Assembly: GCA_023388255.1 (NCBI GenBank)
Contig: JAEWGO010000021.1
Location: forward strand, 124,001 to 188,000
DNA from: Pseudomonadota bacterium
GTDB taxonomy: Bacteria > Pseudomonadota > Gammaproteobacteria > Xanthomonadales > Rhodanobacteraceae
Reading direction: 5' to 3'
Length of the DNA: 64,000 nt
Numbering within the stretch: position 1 is the first letter of the stretch; the number at the start of each line of letters is the position of its first letter. The translations under genes and the position numbers were made by a program. The notes beneath the pieces are model-generated. The model saw only the letters and a program-made list of their open reading frames with translations. It had not been told where the DNA came from and did not search any database. This document shows, in pieces, positions 32,149 through 42,050 of this stretch.

Positions 32149-32673
32149 TCAGCATTTCGGGTCGACGGGCGGAGCCGGCGCCGCCGGTTCGCCGATTCTG
32201 TGCCCCGATTCCGCGAACGTCGCCATGACGTGTGGGTCGATATGGGTGGGTGTCCTCGTTTCACCGACCACGCGATCCTGCAGCAGTCCGGCGCGCTCCA
32301 GCGCCGGCCAGACCAGCGCGGCCAGATGCGAGTGGATGCGCTTCAAGTCGCGCAGGATGCGCAGGTAGACATCGCCACCCTGCGCGGGCGGCCGGCGTTC
32401 GCGCAACTCGCGCAGGTGCCGCTCCGAGGCCTCGTTCTCCACCCGCCACAACGCATTCTTGCGCGCGGCCAGCGCTTGCGCCGCGCGCAGGTCGTTGCGC
32501 AGGAACACGGCCAGGCCGAGGCGCAGGCTCTGCATGACCTGACCATGCATCGCGGCGAGGTCCTGGATGTCGTCGGCGGAAAAATCCTGCCCGCTTTGCG
32601 CCTTCTTCGCGGCGAATTCCATCAGGTTGTTCGCGGTGATGTCGCCGATGTGTTCGATGTTGATCACGAACAC
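32149..32673 (-). pseudogene. PhoU-like C-terminal part of a split Na+/phosphate cotransporter
   Basis: This frame is the direct in-phase continuation of the gene at 32716-33894 past a TAG at 32716-32718. After the stop it reads ALNEEDGERSQEILVFVINIEHIGDITANNLMEFAAKK, the start of the PhoU-like four-helix domain that normally ends NptA/YjbB proteins. An internal GTG (32673) could start a separate protein, but no ribosome site is obvious. It is therefore either the detached half of a broken gene, the readthrough tail, or a sequencing artefact. Confidence 0.65.
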
Positions 32674-32715
32674 GAGGATTTCCTGGCTGCGTTCGCCGTC
32701 TTCCTCGTTCAGCGC

Positions 32716-33894
32716 CTATCCGCCGAGATCGGCGAGGTATTCGCGGATCGCCACGCCGAGCCGGTCGAGTGAGCCGTCCATGCGGCTGATCGCGGTGGCG
32801 CGGCTGCGGTCGTTCTTGCCGAACACTTCGACCAGGCCCTTCAGCATGTTCTCGACCATGTCGGCCATGCGCATCGCCTCGCGCGCGGCGTTGGCCAGCG
32901 CGACGCCGGGCGATTCCAGCGCGGCTTCGTCGAGGTACTGTGGCAAGCCCGGATCGTCCGGTCGCGGCGGTTCGGGCAACAGGCGCACGAGCAGGCGTGC
33001 GAGGCCATCGAGCGGCGCGATGAACACGAGCGCCAGTGCGAGGTTGAACGCGGTGTGGAAGTTCACCGCGATGCGCGCCGCAGTGTCGCCGAGCGGCGCC
33101 AGCAGTGCCGCGATCGGCTGCAGCAGCGGCAGGCAGACGAGGCATCCGGCAAGGCGCACCAGCAGGTTGCCGAGCGGCAGGCGTCGCGCGACCGGGGTGT
33201 CTGCATCGAACAACGCCGGCAAGGTGCCGCCAAGATTCGCGCCGAGCACCAGCGCCAGTGCGCCGGGGCCGCCCACTACGCCGGCACTCGCCAGCGAGGC
33301 GATCAGCAGCACCACGGCGACGCTGGAATGGCAGGCCCAGGTCAGCAGTGCGGCGACCAGCATCGCCAGCACCGGCTCATCGACCAGGCTGTGCAGCACC
33401 GCGCGCAGCGCCACGGCGTTCTCCACCGGAGCCAGTGCCAGCACCAGCAGATGCAGCGCGAGCGGCATCAGGCCGAGGCCGATACCGACGCGGCCGATAT
33501 TGGCCAAACGCACGTCGTCGCTGCGCCGGTACATGATCACGCCGATCAGCACGAGGATCGGTGCGACGACCGCGATATCGAACGACAGCAATTGCACGAT
33601 CAGCGTGGTGCCGACGTTCGCGCCGAGCATCACCGCCAGCCCGGGCGCGAGGCCGAGGAATCCGCTGGCGGCGAACGAGGTGGCCATCATGCCGGTCGCG
33701 GTACTGCTCTGAAGCAGTGCAGTGACGGCGAGGCCGAAGCCGAATGCGCTCAGGCGATGGCCGAGATAGCGGCCGAGCCAGCGCCGCAGTGCGCTGCCGT
33801 AGCCGCGCAGCACGCCGCTGGTGACCATGTGCGTGCCCCACAGCAGCAGGGCGACGTAGCCGGCGATGTCGAGCAGGGCGAGGGTTCCGTTCAT
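32716..33894 (-). CDS. Na+/phosphate cotransporter transmembrane part (truncated by in-frame TAG)
   Basis: Encodes 392 residues from the ATG at 33894. Two inverted Na_Pi_cotrans repeats are visible, each with the QSSTAT/Q-type signature region (LLQSSTATGMMATSFAASGFLGLAPGLAVMLGANVGTTL, and later TWACHSSVAVVLLIASLASAGVVGGPGALALVLGANLGGTLP), so the membrane transporter is complete. The reading frame should continue into a PhoU-like domain for about 581 residues total but meets a single TAG. Transport of phosphate with Na+ is the family role; regulation by the C-terminal domain would be lost. Confidence 0.8.
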   Translation of the reverse strand: MNGTLALLDIAGYVALLLWGTHMVTSGVLRGYGSALRRWLGRYLGHRLSAFGFGLAVTALLQSSTATGMMATSFAASGFLGLAPGLAVMLGANVGTTLIVQLLSFDIAVVAPILVLIGVIMYRRSDDVRLANIGRVGIGLGLMPLALHLLVLALAPVENAVALRAVLHSLVDEPVLAMLVAALLTWACHSSVAVVLLIASLASAGVVGGPGALALVLGANLGGTLPALFDADTPVARRLPLGNLLVRLAGCLVCLPLLQPIAALLAPLGDTAARIAVNFHTAFNLALALVFIAPLDGLARLLVRLLPEPPRPDDPGLPQYLDEAALESPGVALANAAREAMRMADMVENMLKGLVEVFGKNDRSRATAISRMDGSLDRLGVAIREYLADLGG

Positions 33895-34548
33895 CGGTGT
33901 ACTCCGGTGACGATGCGCGCCGTCACATGGTGTCATGGCGTGCGGGTGCGCGGCTGCGCGCGAGCGCGGTGACGCGCGATCATGTCCGCTGATCAATACG
34001 TCGATATTGCCGGCGCCGCCGCGTTTGGTGCCGGAACCCGGTTCCAGCGGCACTCGGACAGTAGGGATTGCGGGCAGAGTTGCCAGCGAGCCTGCGGCGG
34101 CATCCGCGCGGTGCGGTCGACGGATCGAACGGACGTGGCGCCGGCATGGTCGCGCAGGCCACGGCGGGCCGGATCGGGCGGAAGTGGAACGATGGCGCCG
34201 CGTGCGTGCGACGGAAACGGCGTGCGATCGAGCTTCATGGCTTGCCTCGGTCTTGCCGGACGGCAACCGCGGCGAGCCGGACTTCCCCAGTCGAGGAATG
34301 CGCCGGTCGACCGAACACCGTCGCCGCAGGCGTTCAGTTGCGGATCAACATCGACAGCCGCGGCAGGGCGCGGTCGCCGACTGGCTTCGGTTTCGGGATG
34401 CCCGATCCGCCGGGGCGCGCGGATGCCAATCCCGCCTCCGAAGCCGGTAGACCGGTCGAACGTCTGCGGATGCTTGATCGGCCTGCGTCGACCCGCATCT
34501 TTACGAAGCCGTATCACGCGGTGAGACAGGGCCGCGCACAATAGCCGC
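33895..34548. other. 654-base region without a supported gene
   Basis: Several long open frames exist on both strands because of the high GC, but none has a ribosome site, recognisable family or plausible composition. It contains the divergent promoters of the cotransporter (minus) and lhr (plus). I see no repeat, terminator or RNA gene in it. Confidence 0.5.
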
Positions 34549-37500
34549 ATGACGCTCGATACCTTCCATCCCGCAGTCGCGAACTGGTTTCGCGGCGCGT
34601 TCGAGGCGCCAACGCCTGCGCAGGTCGAGGCGTGGCCGGCGATCGCCTCCGGCCGGCACACGCTGATTGCTGCCCCGACCGGTTCGGGCAAGACCCTGGC
34701 TGCATTCCTCGCCGCAATCGACGACCTGGTCCGGCGCGGCATCGAAAGCGCGCTGCCGGACGAAACCGCAGTGGTCTACGTGTCGCCATTGAAGGCATTG
34801 TCGAACGACGTGCGCATCAACCTCGAAGCGCCGCTCGATGGCATCCGAGACGAACTGCTGCAGATGTGGCTGCCCGACGTCGAGATCCGCACGATGGTGC
34901 GCACCGGCGACACCCCGCAGGCCGATCGCGACAAGATGCGCAAGCGGCCGCCACACATCGTGGTGACGACGCCGGAATCGCTGTACATCCTGCTCGGCTC
35001 GGAATCCGGCCGGCGCATGCTGGCGACCACGCGCACGGTGATCGTCGACGAAATCCACGCGCTCGCGCCGAACAAGCGCGGTGCGCATCTGGCGCTGTCG
35101 CTGGAGCGGCTCGACGAATTGTGCGAACGACGGTTGGTGCGCATCGGCTTGTCGGCGACGCAGAAGCCGATCGAAGAAGTGGCGAGGTTTCTGGCGGGTG
35201 TGGATCAAGCAGTCGTCCATGACGCGTCGGCTAGTCGGCATCCTGCCTCCTCCGAAACCGATGAGCGCGATGCCGGAAGGCATCGCGCAAGCGCATCGGT
35301 TTCGATCGTCGACGCCGGCCACGCCCGCCCGCGCGATCTCGCAATCGAACTGCCCGAGGCGCCGCTCGAAGCGGTGATGTCCGGCGACCAATGGAACCAG
35401 GTCCACGCGCGCCTCGAACACCTGATCGGCGAACATCGCACCACGCTGATCTTCGTCAACACGCGGCGCATGGCCGAGCGCCTTGCGCGGCATTTGAGCG
35501 AACGCCTCGGCAAGGACAAGGTCACCGCGCACCACGGCAGCATGGCCAAGGAAAAGCGTTTCGACGCCGAACAGCGCCTGAAACGCGGCGACCTGTCGGC
35601 GCTGGTCGCGACCTCATCGCTCGAACTCGGCATCGACATCGGCGACGTCGATCTCGTCTGCCAGATCGGCTCGCCGCGCGCGATCGCCGCGTTTCTGCAA
35701 CGCGTCGGCCGTTCCGGCCACGCGGTCGACGGCACGCCGAAAGGGCGTTTGTTTCCTCAGTCGCGCGACGAACTGGTCGAATGCACGGCCTTGCTCGATG
35801 CGGTGCGCCGCGGTGAACTGGATACCTTGCATGTCGAACGCACGTCGCTCGATGTGTTGGCGCAGCAGATCGTCGCCGAGGTCGCCTGTCGCGAATGGAA
35901 CGAGGATGATCTGTTCGCGCTGGTGCGGCGGGCGTATCCGTTCGCCGAGCTCGCGCGGGAACAGTTCACTGCGGTCGTGCGCATGCTGGCCGACGGCTTC
36001 ACGACGCGGCGCGGCCCGCGCAGCGCGTGGCTGCACCGCGATGCGGTCAACGGAATCCTGCGCGCGAGCCGCGGCGCGCGCCTGACCGCGATCACTTCCG
36101 GCGGCGCGATTCCCGACACGGCCGACTACGAAGTCGTGCTTGAACCGCAGTCGATCATGATCGGCAGCGTGCACGAGGATTTCGCGGTCGAAAGCATCGC
36201 CGGCGACATCTTCCAGCTCGGCAACCAGTCGTACCGCATCCTGCGCGTCGAGCGGGGGCGCGTGCGCGTGGACGATGCGCAGGGTGCACCGCCGACGATC
36301 CCGTTCTGGCTCGGCGAGGCGCTCGGACGCAGCGATGAGCTGTCGTTGGCGGTGTCACGCCTGCGTCAGGAAATTTCCGATCGCGTATCCTCGCATGCGG
36401 GGAGTGATGGCGTCAGCGATGCGGCCAGCCGCGGTGATGTGCAAGCGAACGGCACAATGGCCGCCGCCGCTCGCACAGCCGCCGAGGAATGGCTGGTCGA
36501 TACGGTCGGCATCGGCCCGTCCGCGGCGCGCCAGCTGGTCGACTACCTCGCCAGCGCGAAAATCGCGCTCGGCGTGTTGCCGACGCATTCCACGCTTGCG
36601 ATGGAGCGGTTTTTCGATGAATCGGGCGGCACCCAGCTCATCATCCATTCACCGCTAGGCAGCCGCCTCAATCGTGCCTGGGGTCTCGCGCTGCGCAAGC
36701 GCTTCTGCCGCACGTTCAATTTCGAACTGCAGGCTGCGGCCACCGAGGATGCGATCATCCTTTCGCTGTCGACCAGCCACAGTTTTCCGCTGGAAGACGT
36801 TGCCCGCTACCTGCACTCGTCCTCGGTGCGCGACGTGCTGGTGCAGGCGCTGCTGGATGCGCCGATGTTCGGCGTGCGCTGGCGCTGGAACGCGACGACC
36901 GCGCTCGCGTTGCCGCGCTTCCAGGGCGGCAGCAAGGTCGCTCCGCAATTGCAGCGGATGCGCGCGGAAGACCTGCTTGCGACGGTGTTTCCGGATCAGG
37001 TGGCATGCCTCGAAAACATCGTCGGTGAACGCCAGATTCCCGACCATCCGCTGGTCGAGCAGACCCTGCGCGACTGCCTGCACGGCGCGATGGACATCGA
37101 TGGCCTGATCGCCTTGCTGCAAGGCCTAGAACAGGGCCGCGTGCGCATCGTCGCGCGCGACCTCACCGGGCCATCGCCACTGGCGGCGGAAATCCTCGGC
37201 GCCCGGCCCTATGCATTTCTCGACGACGCGCCGCTGGAAGAGCGCCGCACGCAGGCGGTGTCGAGCCGACGCTGGGCCGATCCCGAAAGCGCAGACGACC
37301 TCGCCCGTCTCGATCCGGATGCGATCGCCGCAGTGCGCGAGGAAGCGTGGCCCGAGTCGCGCTCGCCGGACGAACTGCATGCCGCGCTGGTCGGCATCGC
37401 CTTCATCACCGACGCCGAAGCGCGCGCGAACCACGGTTGGCCGGAGTGGCTGGCGAAGCTGGCCGCGGACCGACGCGTGACGCGCATTCCGGTAGCCGGT

Positions 37501-39054
37501 GGCGGCATATGGATCACCGCCGAGCGCCTGCCGCAATTCGACGCGATGCTGGCTTCGGCGCAGTGCCAGCCCGTGATCGCTGCGCCGGCCGAATACGCCG
37601 CCGTCGCATGGACGCCCGAGGACGCACTGGTTGACGTCCTGCGTGCGCGAATGACCGCGCTTGGACCGACGCGAGCGGGCGATATCGCAGGATCGCTCGG
37701 CATTGGGCAGGGCGATGTCGACATCGCACTGCTCGCGCTCGAATCCGACGGTTTCGTGATGCGCGGACGCTTCACGGCGCAGGCGCTGGAGGCGGACTCG
37801 GAAATCGAATGGTGCGAACGTCACCTGCTTGCGCGCATCCATCGCTATACGGTCAAACGGCTGCGCCGCGAGATCGAGCCGATCGAGCCCCGCGACTTCA
37901 TGCGCTTCCTGTTCGATTGGCAGCATGTCGCGCCCGGTTCACGTGTCAGTGGCCCGGACGCACTGGCCGGCGTGCTCGCGCAGCTCGAAGGATTCGAGGC
38001 GCCGGCGTCCGCGTGGGAGAGCGAACTCCTGCCGGCGCGCATCGATGCCTACGAGATCGCCTGGCTCGACGCGCTGTGCCAGTCTGGCCGCGTCGTCTGG
38101 TCGCGCCTGCGCGAGCGCAAGGCGGGCACTCCCGAGCACGCCGGCGGACCGGTGCGTGCGACGCCAACCGTGCTGCTGCAGCGACGCAACCTCGATGCGT
38201 GGATGAACTTCGGCGGCATCGCAGCGGACACGATGCCGACGGTGTCGTCGCGCGCGCAGGCAGTAGCCGACCATCTTCGTGCGAATGGCGCTTCGTTCTT
38301 CGACGAGCTGCTGTCCGGTACGCGCCTGTTGCATGTCGAGTTGGAAAACGCGCTCGGTGAGTTGGTCGCGTCGGGGCTGGTCAATTCGGATGGTTTCAGC
38401 GGCCTGCGTGCGTTGCTGGTGCCGTCGGCGAAGCGTCCTTCGGCACAACGCCGGCACGGGCGCCGCCGTTCCCTGTTCGGCATCGAGGACGCCGGCCGCT
38501 GGTCGCTGGTGCGCAATCGGGTAGTGCCCGAGACGATCCGTGGCCGACCGCAGGTCGACGGTGCGTCGGTCGAACACATCGCACGCGTGCTGCTGCGCCG
38601 TTACGGCGTCGTCTGCTGGCGCTTGCTCGCGCACGAGGCCGAATGGCTGCCGCCGTGGCGCGAATTGCTGCGCACTTTTCATCGTCTCGAAGCACGCGGG
38701 GAAATCCGCGGCGGTCGTTTCATCGCCGGAGTGGCGGGCGAGCAGTTCGCGTTGCCGGAGGCGATCGCATCGCTGCGCAGCGTGCGCCAGCGCGCATCGG
38801 ACGGAACGCTGGTCTGCATCTGCGGCGCCGATCCGCTCAACCTCGTCGGCAGCCTGATCGCCGGCGACAAGGTGCCGCGACTGACCGGGGCGCGCGTGCT
38901 CTATCGCGACGGCGTGCCGGTGGCGGCGCGCGTAGCCGGCCAGGTCCGGTTCATCGGCGTGTTCGATCCGGCTGAGGAATACGTCATGCGGAACACGTTG
39001 CTGCGGGGCGTCGAGCGCCGCGTCGCAGCGGGTGGGGGTGGCGAGGAAGAGTGA
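34549..39054 (+). CDS. lhr: Large ATP-dependent helicase Lhr
   Basis: Encodes 1501 residues, close to the usual length of long Lhr. APTGSGKT (residues 42-49) is Walker A and DEIH (about 167-170) is the motif II box of this superfamily-2 family. The helicase C-terminal motif region includes VGRSGHAVDG. The long C-terminal half carries winged-helix repeats of the Lhr-CTD, linked in known members to uracil-DNA glycosylase activity. It acts in DNA repair as a 3'-5' translocase. No operon partner; transcription is from the gap before it. Confidence 0.92.
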   Translation: MTLDTFHPAVANWFRGAFEAPTPAQVEAWPAIASGRHTLIAAPTGSGKTLAAFLAAIDDLVRRGIESALPDETAVVYVSPLKALSNDVRINLEAPLDGIRDELLQMWLPDVEIRTMVRTGDTPQADRDKMRKRPPHIVVTTPESLYILLGSESGRRMLATTRTVIVDEIHALAPNKRGAHLALSLERLDELCERRLVRIGLSATQKPIEEVARFLAGVDQAVVHDASASRHPASSETDERDAGRHRASASVSIVDAGHARPRDLAIELPEAPLEAVMSGDQWNQVHARLEHLIGEHRTTLIFVNTRRMAERLARHLSERLGKDKVTAHHGSMAKEKRFDAEQRLKRGDLSALVATSSLELGIDIGDVDLVCQIGSPRAIAAFLQRVGRSGHAVDGTPKGRLFPQSRDELVECTALLDAVRRGELDTLHVERTSLDVLAQQIVAEVACREWNEDDLFALVRRAYPFAELAREQFTAVVRMLADGFTTRRGPRSAWLHRDAVNGILRASRGARLTAITSGGAIPDTADYEVVLEPQSIMIGSVHEDFAVESIAGDIFQLGNQSYRILRVERGRVRVDDAQGAPPTIPFWLGEALGRSDELSLAVSRLRQEISDRVSSHAGSDGVSDAASRGDVQANGTMAAAARTAAEEWLVDTVGIGPSAARQLVDYLASAKIALGVLPTHSTLAMERFFDESGGTQLIIHSPLGSRLNRAWGLALRKRFCRTFNFELQAAATEDAIILSLSTSHSFPLEDVARYLHSSSVRDVLVQALLDAPMFGVRWRWNATTALALPRFQGGSKVAPQLQRMRAEDLLATVFPDQVACLENIVGERQIPDHPLVEQTLRDCLHGAMDIDGLIALLQGLEQGRVRIVARDLTGPSPLAAEILGARPYAFLDDAPLEERRTQAVSSRRWADPESADDLARLDPDAIAAVREEAWPESRSPDELHAALVGIAFITDAEARANHGWPEWLAKLAADRRVTRIPVAGGGIWITAERLPQFDAMLASAQCQPVIAAPAEYAAVAWTPEDALVDVLRARMTALGPTRAGDIAGSLGIGQGDVDIALLALESDGFVMRGRFTAQALEADSEIEWCERHLLARIHRYTVKRLRREIEPIEPRDFMRFLFDWQHVAPGSRVSGPDALAGVLAQLEGFEAPASAWESELLPARIDAYEIAWLDALCQSGRVVWSRLRERKAGTPEHAGGPVRATPTVLLQRRNLDAWMNFGGIAADTMPTVSSRAQAVADHLRANGASFFDELLSGTRLLHVELENALGELVASGLVNSDGFSGLRALLVPSAKRPSAQRRHGRRRSLFGIEDAGRWSLVRNRVVPETIRGRPQVDGASVEHIARVLLRRYGVVCWRLLAHEAEWLPPWRELLRTFHRLEARGEIRGGRFIAGVAGEQFALPEAIASLRSVRQRASDGTLVCICGADPLNLVGSLIAGDKVPRLTGARVLYRDGVPVAARVAGQVRFIGVFDPAEEYVMRNTLLRGVERRVAAGGGGEEE

Positions 39055-39199
39055 CGCCGCGATCGCGCACCGCGCTGCCGTCGGCGGCATCAGTATCGTG
39101 GCGCAGCCTGTGCCCGCTTTGCCTTTTTCGCACAAGTGACATGCTGGACGTCGGGTCATGGACTTCGTAGCCTAGTCGTTTGCTTTTCGGGGAAGCGGC

Positions 39200-40534
39200 A
39201 TGGCAATGGATACCGAGGCGACGACGTGCGACGTGCTGGTGATCGGCGGCGGTCCGGCAGGCAGCACTGTTGCGACGATGCTGGCGCGGCACGGCTGGAA
39301 GGTCGTCCAGCTGGAGAAGGAACACCATCCGCGGTTCCACATCGGCGAGTCGCTGCTGCCGATGAACCTGCCGGTGTTCGAGCGGCTCGGCGTGCTGGAA
39401 AAGGTGCGCGCGCTCGGCGTGTACAAGGCCGGCGCCGATTTCGAGGCCGACAACGAGCGCGGCTACAATACCTACGCGTTCGCACGCGCGATCGGCCAGA
39501 GCCCACCGCATGCGTTCCAGGTGTGGCGGCAGGATTTCGACAAGATGCTGTTCGACCATGCGCGCGAGAGCGGCGTCGATGGTCGCGAAGGCGCGGAAGT
39601 GCTTGGCGTCGAACAGCGCGCGCCGCGCGACTCGCGCGTTGACGTCCGCAACGACGATGGCGGTCGTTACACCTTGCAGGCGCGCTATGTGGTCGATGCG
39701 AGCGGGCGCGACGCGTTCCTCGCCGGCAAGAAGAAGCTCCGCCGCAAGAATCCGGAACACCAGAGCGCGGCGATCTTCGGTCATTTCCGCAATGCCCAAT
39801 ACCGCGTCGGCGAGGACGCCGGCAACATCAGCATCTACAACTTCGAATACGGTTGGATGTGGATGATCCCGCTGCCGAACGGCGTGATGAGCGTCGGTGC
39901 CGTGTGTCGTCCGGAGTACCTCAAGCAACGCCGCGGCCGCATCACCGAGTTCCTGTTCGAAACCTTGAAACACAATGCCGCGCTGTGGGCGCGCATCGAA
40001 CATGCGGAGCTGATCGACAATGAGGTGCGCGTCACCGGCAATTATTCCTACGACGCGACGACGATCGGCGGTCCCGGCTGGATGCTGACGGGCGATGCAT
40101 TCGCGTTCCTTGATCCGGTGTTTTCATCCGGCGTGTATCTGGCGATGAGCGGCGCCGAGCAAGTGGCCGCTGTCGTCGATGCCGCATTGAAGCAGCCGGC
40201 ACGCGAGGTGGCGCTGCAAAGGAAGCTCGAAAAGCGCATGCGTGCCGGCATGGCGCGTTTCTCGTTCTTCATCTACCGCTTCAACTCTCCGGTGATGAGG
40301 CAGATGTTCCGCGCGCCGCGCAACACATGGCAGGTCGAGCAGGGCGTCATCTCGATGCTCGCCGGCGACCTGTTCGACACACCAAGCGTGCTGCGCCGCC
40401 TGACCTTGTTCCGCGTCATTTACGCGTTCTGCTCGCTGCGCGAGCTGCGCAGCTGGTGGGCGGAACATCGGTATCGGCTGGGCCAGGCGAGGGTGAAGTT
40501 CACCGGTGGGACGACGCCGGTGGACAGCGACTAG
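39200..40534 (+). CDS. FAD-dependent oxidoreductase, flavin halogenase-like
   Basis: Encodes 444 residues. N-terminal Rossmann motif VIGGGPAGSTVATMLARHGWKVVQLEKE (residues about 14-40) binds FAD; HIGESLLP and later GPGWMLTGDAFAFLDPVFSSGVYLAMSGAE are hallmark segments of the tryptophan-halogenase/geranylgeranyl-reductase-like group. In Xanthomonadales relatives a halogenase-like gene belongs to pigment (xanthomonadin) clusters, but no such cluster is seen here. Substrate unknown. A second in-frame ATG lies two codons inside. Monocistronic. Confidence 0.8.
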   Translation: MAMDTEATTCDVLVIGGGPAGSTVATMLARHGWKVVQLEKEHHPRFHIGESLLPMNLPVFERLGVLEKVRALGVYKAGADFEADNERGYNTYAFARAIGQSPPHAFQVWRQDFDKMLFDHARESGVDGREGAEVLGVEQRAPRDSRVDVRNDDGGRYTLQARYVVDASGRDAFLAGKKKLRRKNPEHQSAAIFGHFRNAQYRVGEDAGNISIYNFEYGWMWMIPLPNGVMSVGAVCRPEYLKQRRGRITEFLFETLKHNAALWARIEHAELIDNEVRVTGNYSYDATTIGGPGWMLTGDAFAFLDPVFSSGVYLAMSGAEQVAAVVDAALKQPAREVALQRKLEKRMRAGMARFSFFIYRFNSPVMRQMFRAPRNTWQVEQGVISMLAGDLFDTPSVLRRLTLFRVIYAFCSLRELRSWWAEHRYRLGQARVKFTGGTTPVDSD

Positions 40535-40825
40535 GAGGCAGCTGGATCGGGCTCGGCGCGGCGCCCAACTCGGGAAATCTTCTTTCGCCTCTTCAGCGGG
40601 CACCGGCCACGTCCCGCCATTTTCCGCGGTCGCGCGACGCGCAGGGCCGGCGTTTCGCTTGCGACCTTGCATCCGCTATCGACAGAGGAACGTCAATACG
40701 CGGAGACCTCATGACCGTGGACGGCGATTGTCGACCCCGACGCTCCCTTGCTCCCCGGGGAAATCCAAGGTGCCCATCGAGCGTTGATTCGGGCAATCTG
40801 CAGGCTGCCAGAGAGGAGCTTTCGG

Positions 40826-41839
40826 ATGAATGCCGCTTCCAGCTATGCCATTGCCGAGCGGCCCTTGGAATCGCTGGGTATCGGCGCTTCCGAGGAACGC
40901 GCATACGTCGCACTGCTCGACCATCCGGAGGCGACTCTGGCGGAGCTGTCGGCTGTGCTTGCGTGCCCGACGCGCAAGGTCCAGCGCCTGCTCGAGACCT
41001 TGCAGGGCATGGGGCTGGTCGCCTTCGCGGCGGGCGAGCCGCGGCGTTTCGTTCCGGCCTCGCCGGATATTGCGATTGAAGCCATGCTGTCGAGACGCGA
41101 GGGCGAGTTGCGTCGCGCCCGTGCAGAAATACAACGATTGCAGCAGCGCGCCACCGAGGGTGCCGGCAAGCGCAGGCAGATGATCGAATTCATCACCACG
41201 CATGAAGCGGAGCGACATGTCTTCGAACAGATACAACACGCGGCGAGACATGAGCTGATCTTCCTGGAGCGGCCGCCAATCCTCATTGCGGGACCCGAGC
41301 AACCGAGTTCCACGCAGGTCGATGCCATTGCACGCGGAGTACGTTATCGGAGCATCGCCGACCAGGCGTTTCTTGCGATTCCCGGCGTGGTGGCGCGAAT
41401 CCGGGCAGACATGGAAGCCGGCGAGGAAGTGCGGGTGGTAACGGAACTTCCGTTCAAGATGGTCATGGCCGACCGCAACCTCGCGCTGATCCCGCTCAAT
41501 CTGGAGCTCCCCAATAGCCCTTCGTTGCTCGTCCGCTCGTCGGCGTTGCTCGATGCGCTGTATTCGATGTTCGAGCTTCTGTGGGAGCGCGCCGCCCCGA
41601 TCGCGGTGACGCAGGCAGGCCTGTTGCAAACAGGTGAACCTGGGACGCGCCTTCCGGCGGAGGCCGAACAGCTGATCCCGTTGCTGGCAGCCGGGCTCAA
41701 CGACAAGGCGATCGCCTACGAGCTCGGCATCTCTGCGAGTACGTTGACGCGGCGCATAACCGACATGATGCATCGACTCGATGCGCAGACGCGTTTCCAA
41801 TTGGGGTGGCTGGCGGCGAGGCACTGGTCCTCGCCTTAG
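40826..41839 (+). CDS. TrmB/LuxR-like transcriptional regulator
   Basis: Encodes 337 residues from the ATG at 40826 (GAGGAGC site). The N-terminus (LESLGIGASEERAYVALLDHPEATLAELSAVLACPTRKVQRLLETLQGMGLV) is a TrmB-type winged helix, followed by a coiled segment and an effector-like domain. The C-terminus (LIPLLAAGLNDKAIAYELGISASTLTRRITDMMHRLDAQTRFQLGWLA) is a LuxR-type helix-turn-helix. Two DNA-binding ends in one protein is the known build of these regulators. Its likely target is the secreted FG-GAP gene downstream, with tandem operators in the gap between. Confidence 0.75.
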   Translation: MNAASSYAIAERPLESLGIGASEERAYVALLDHPEATLAELSAVLACPTRKVQRLLETLQGMGLVAFAAGEPRRFVPASPDIAIEAMLSRREGELRRARAEIQRLQQRATEGAGKRRQMIEFITTHEAERHVFEQIQHAARHELIFLERPPILIAGPEQPSSTQVDAIARGVRYRSIADQAFLAIPGVVARIRADMEAGEEVRVVTELPFKMVMADRNLALIPLNLELPNSPSLLVRSSALLDALYSMFELLWERAAPIAVTQAGLLQTGEPGTRLPAEAEQLIPLLAAGLNDKAIAYELGISASTLTRRITDMMHRLDAQTRFQLGWLAARHWSSP

Positions 41840-41857
41840 CGGGTCATCGAACACCGC

Positions 41858-41889
41858 TGACGTAAACGCGTCATGACGTGAACTGGTCA
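41858..41889. promoter_or_regulatory. Tandem 16-bp operator repeats upstream of the FG-GAP gene
   Basis: TGACGTAAACGCGTCA (41858-41873) and TGACGTGAACTGGTCA (41874-41889) sit head to tail with no gap; each is itself a dyad (TGACG/GTCA). They lie 19 bases after the regulator stop and before a promoter-like pair, fitting binding by that regulator. Confidence 0.65.
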
Positions 41890-41899
41890 CGATGCGCTA

Positions 41900-41929
41900 T
41901 TGAACGCGCGGCGCGACCCTGCGGATACT
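41900..41929 (+). promoter_or_regulatory. Candidate promoter of the FG-GAP gene
   Basis: TTGAAC (41900-41905), 18 bases, GATACT (41924-41929), just downstream of the tandem operators and 122 bases before the ATG. Moderate match only. Confidence 0.35.
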
Positions 41930-42050
41930 TCTCGTTGCCGTCGGCGTTCCGATGCGACGGCGAGTTGTGCGCCTTGGCCCCGCTGCCGGCGAATCGAGCG
42001 GCGACTTCCGGTCATTCCGCGCTTTGTGCATCCATGAGGAAAGATCGAGT

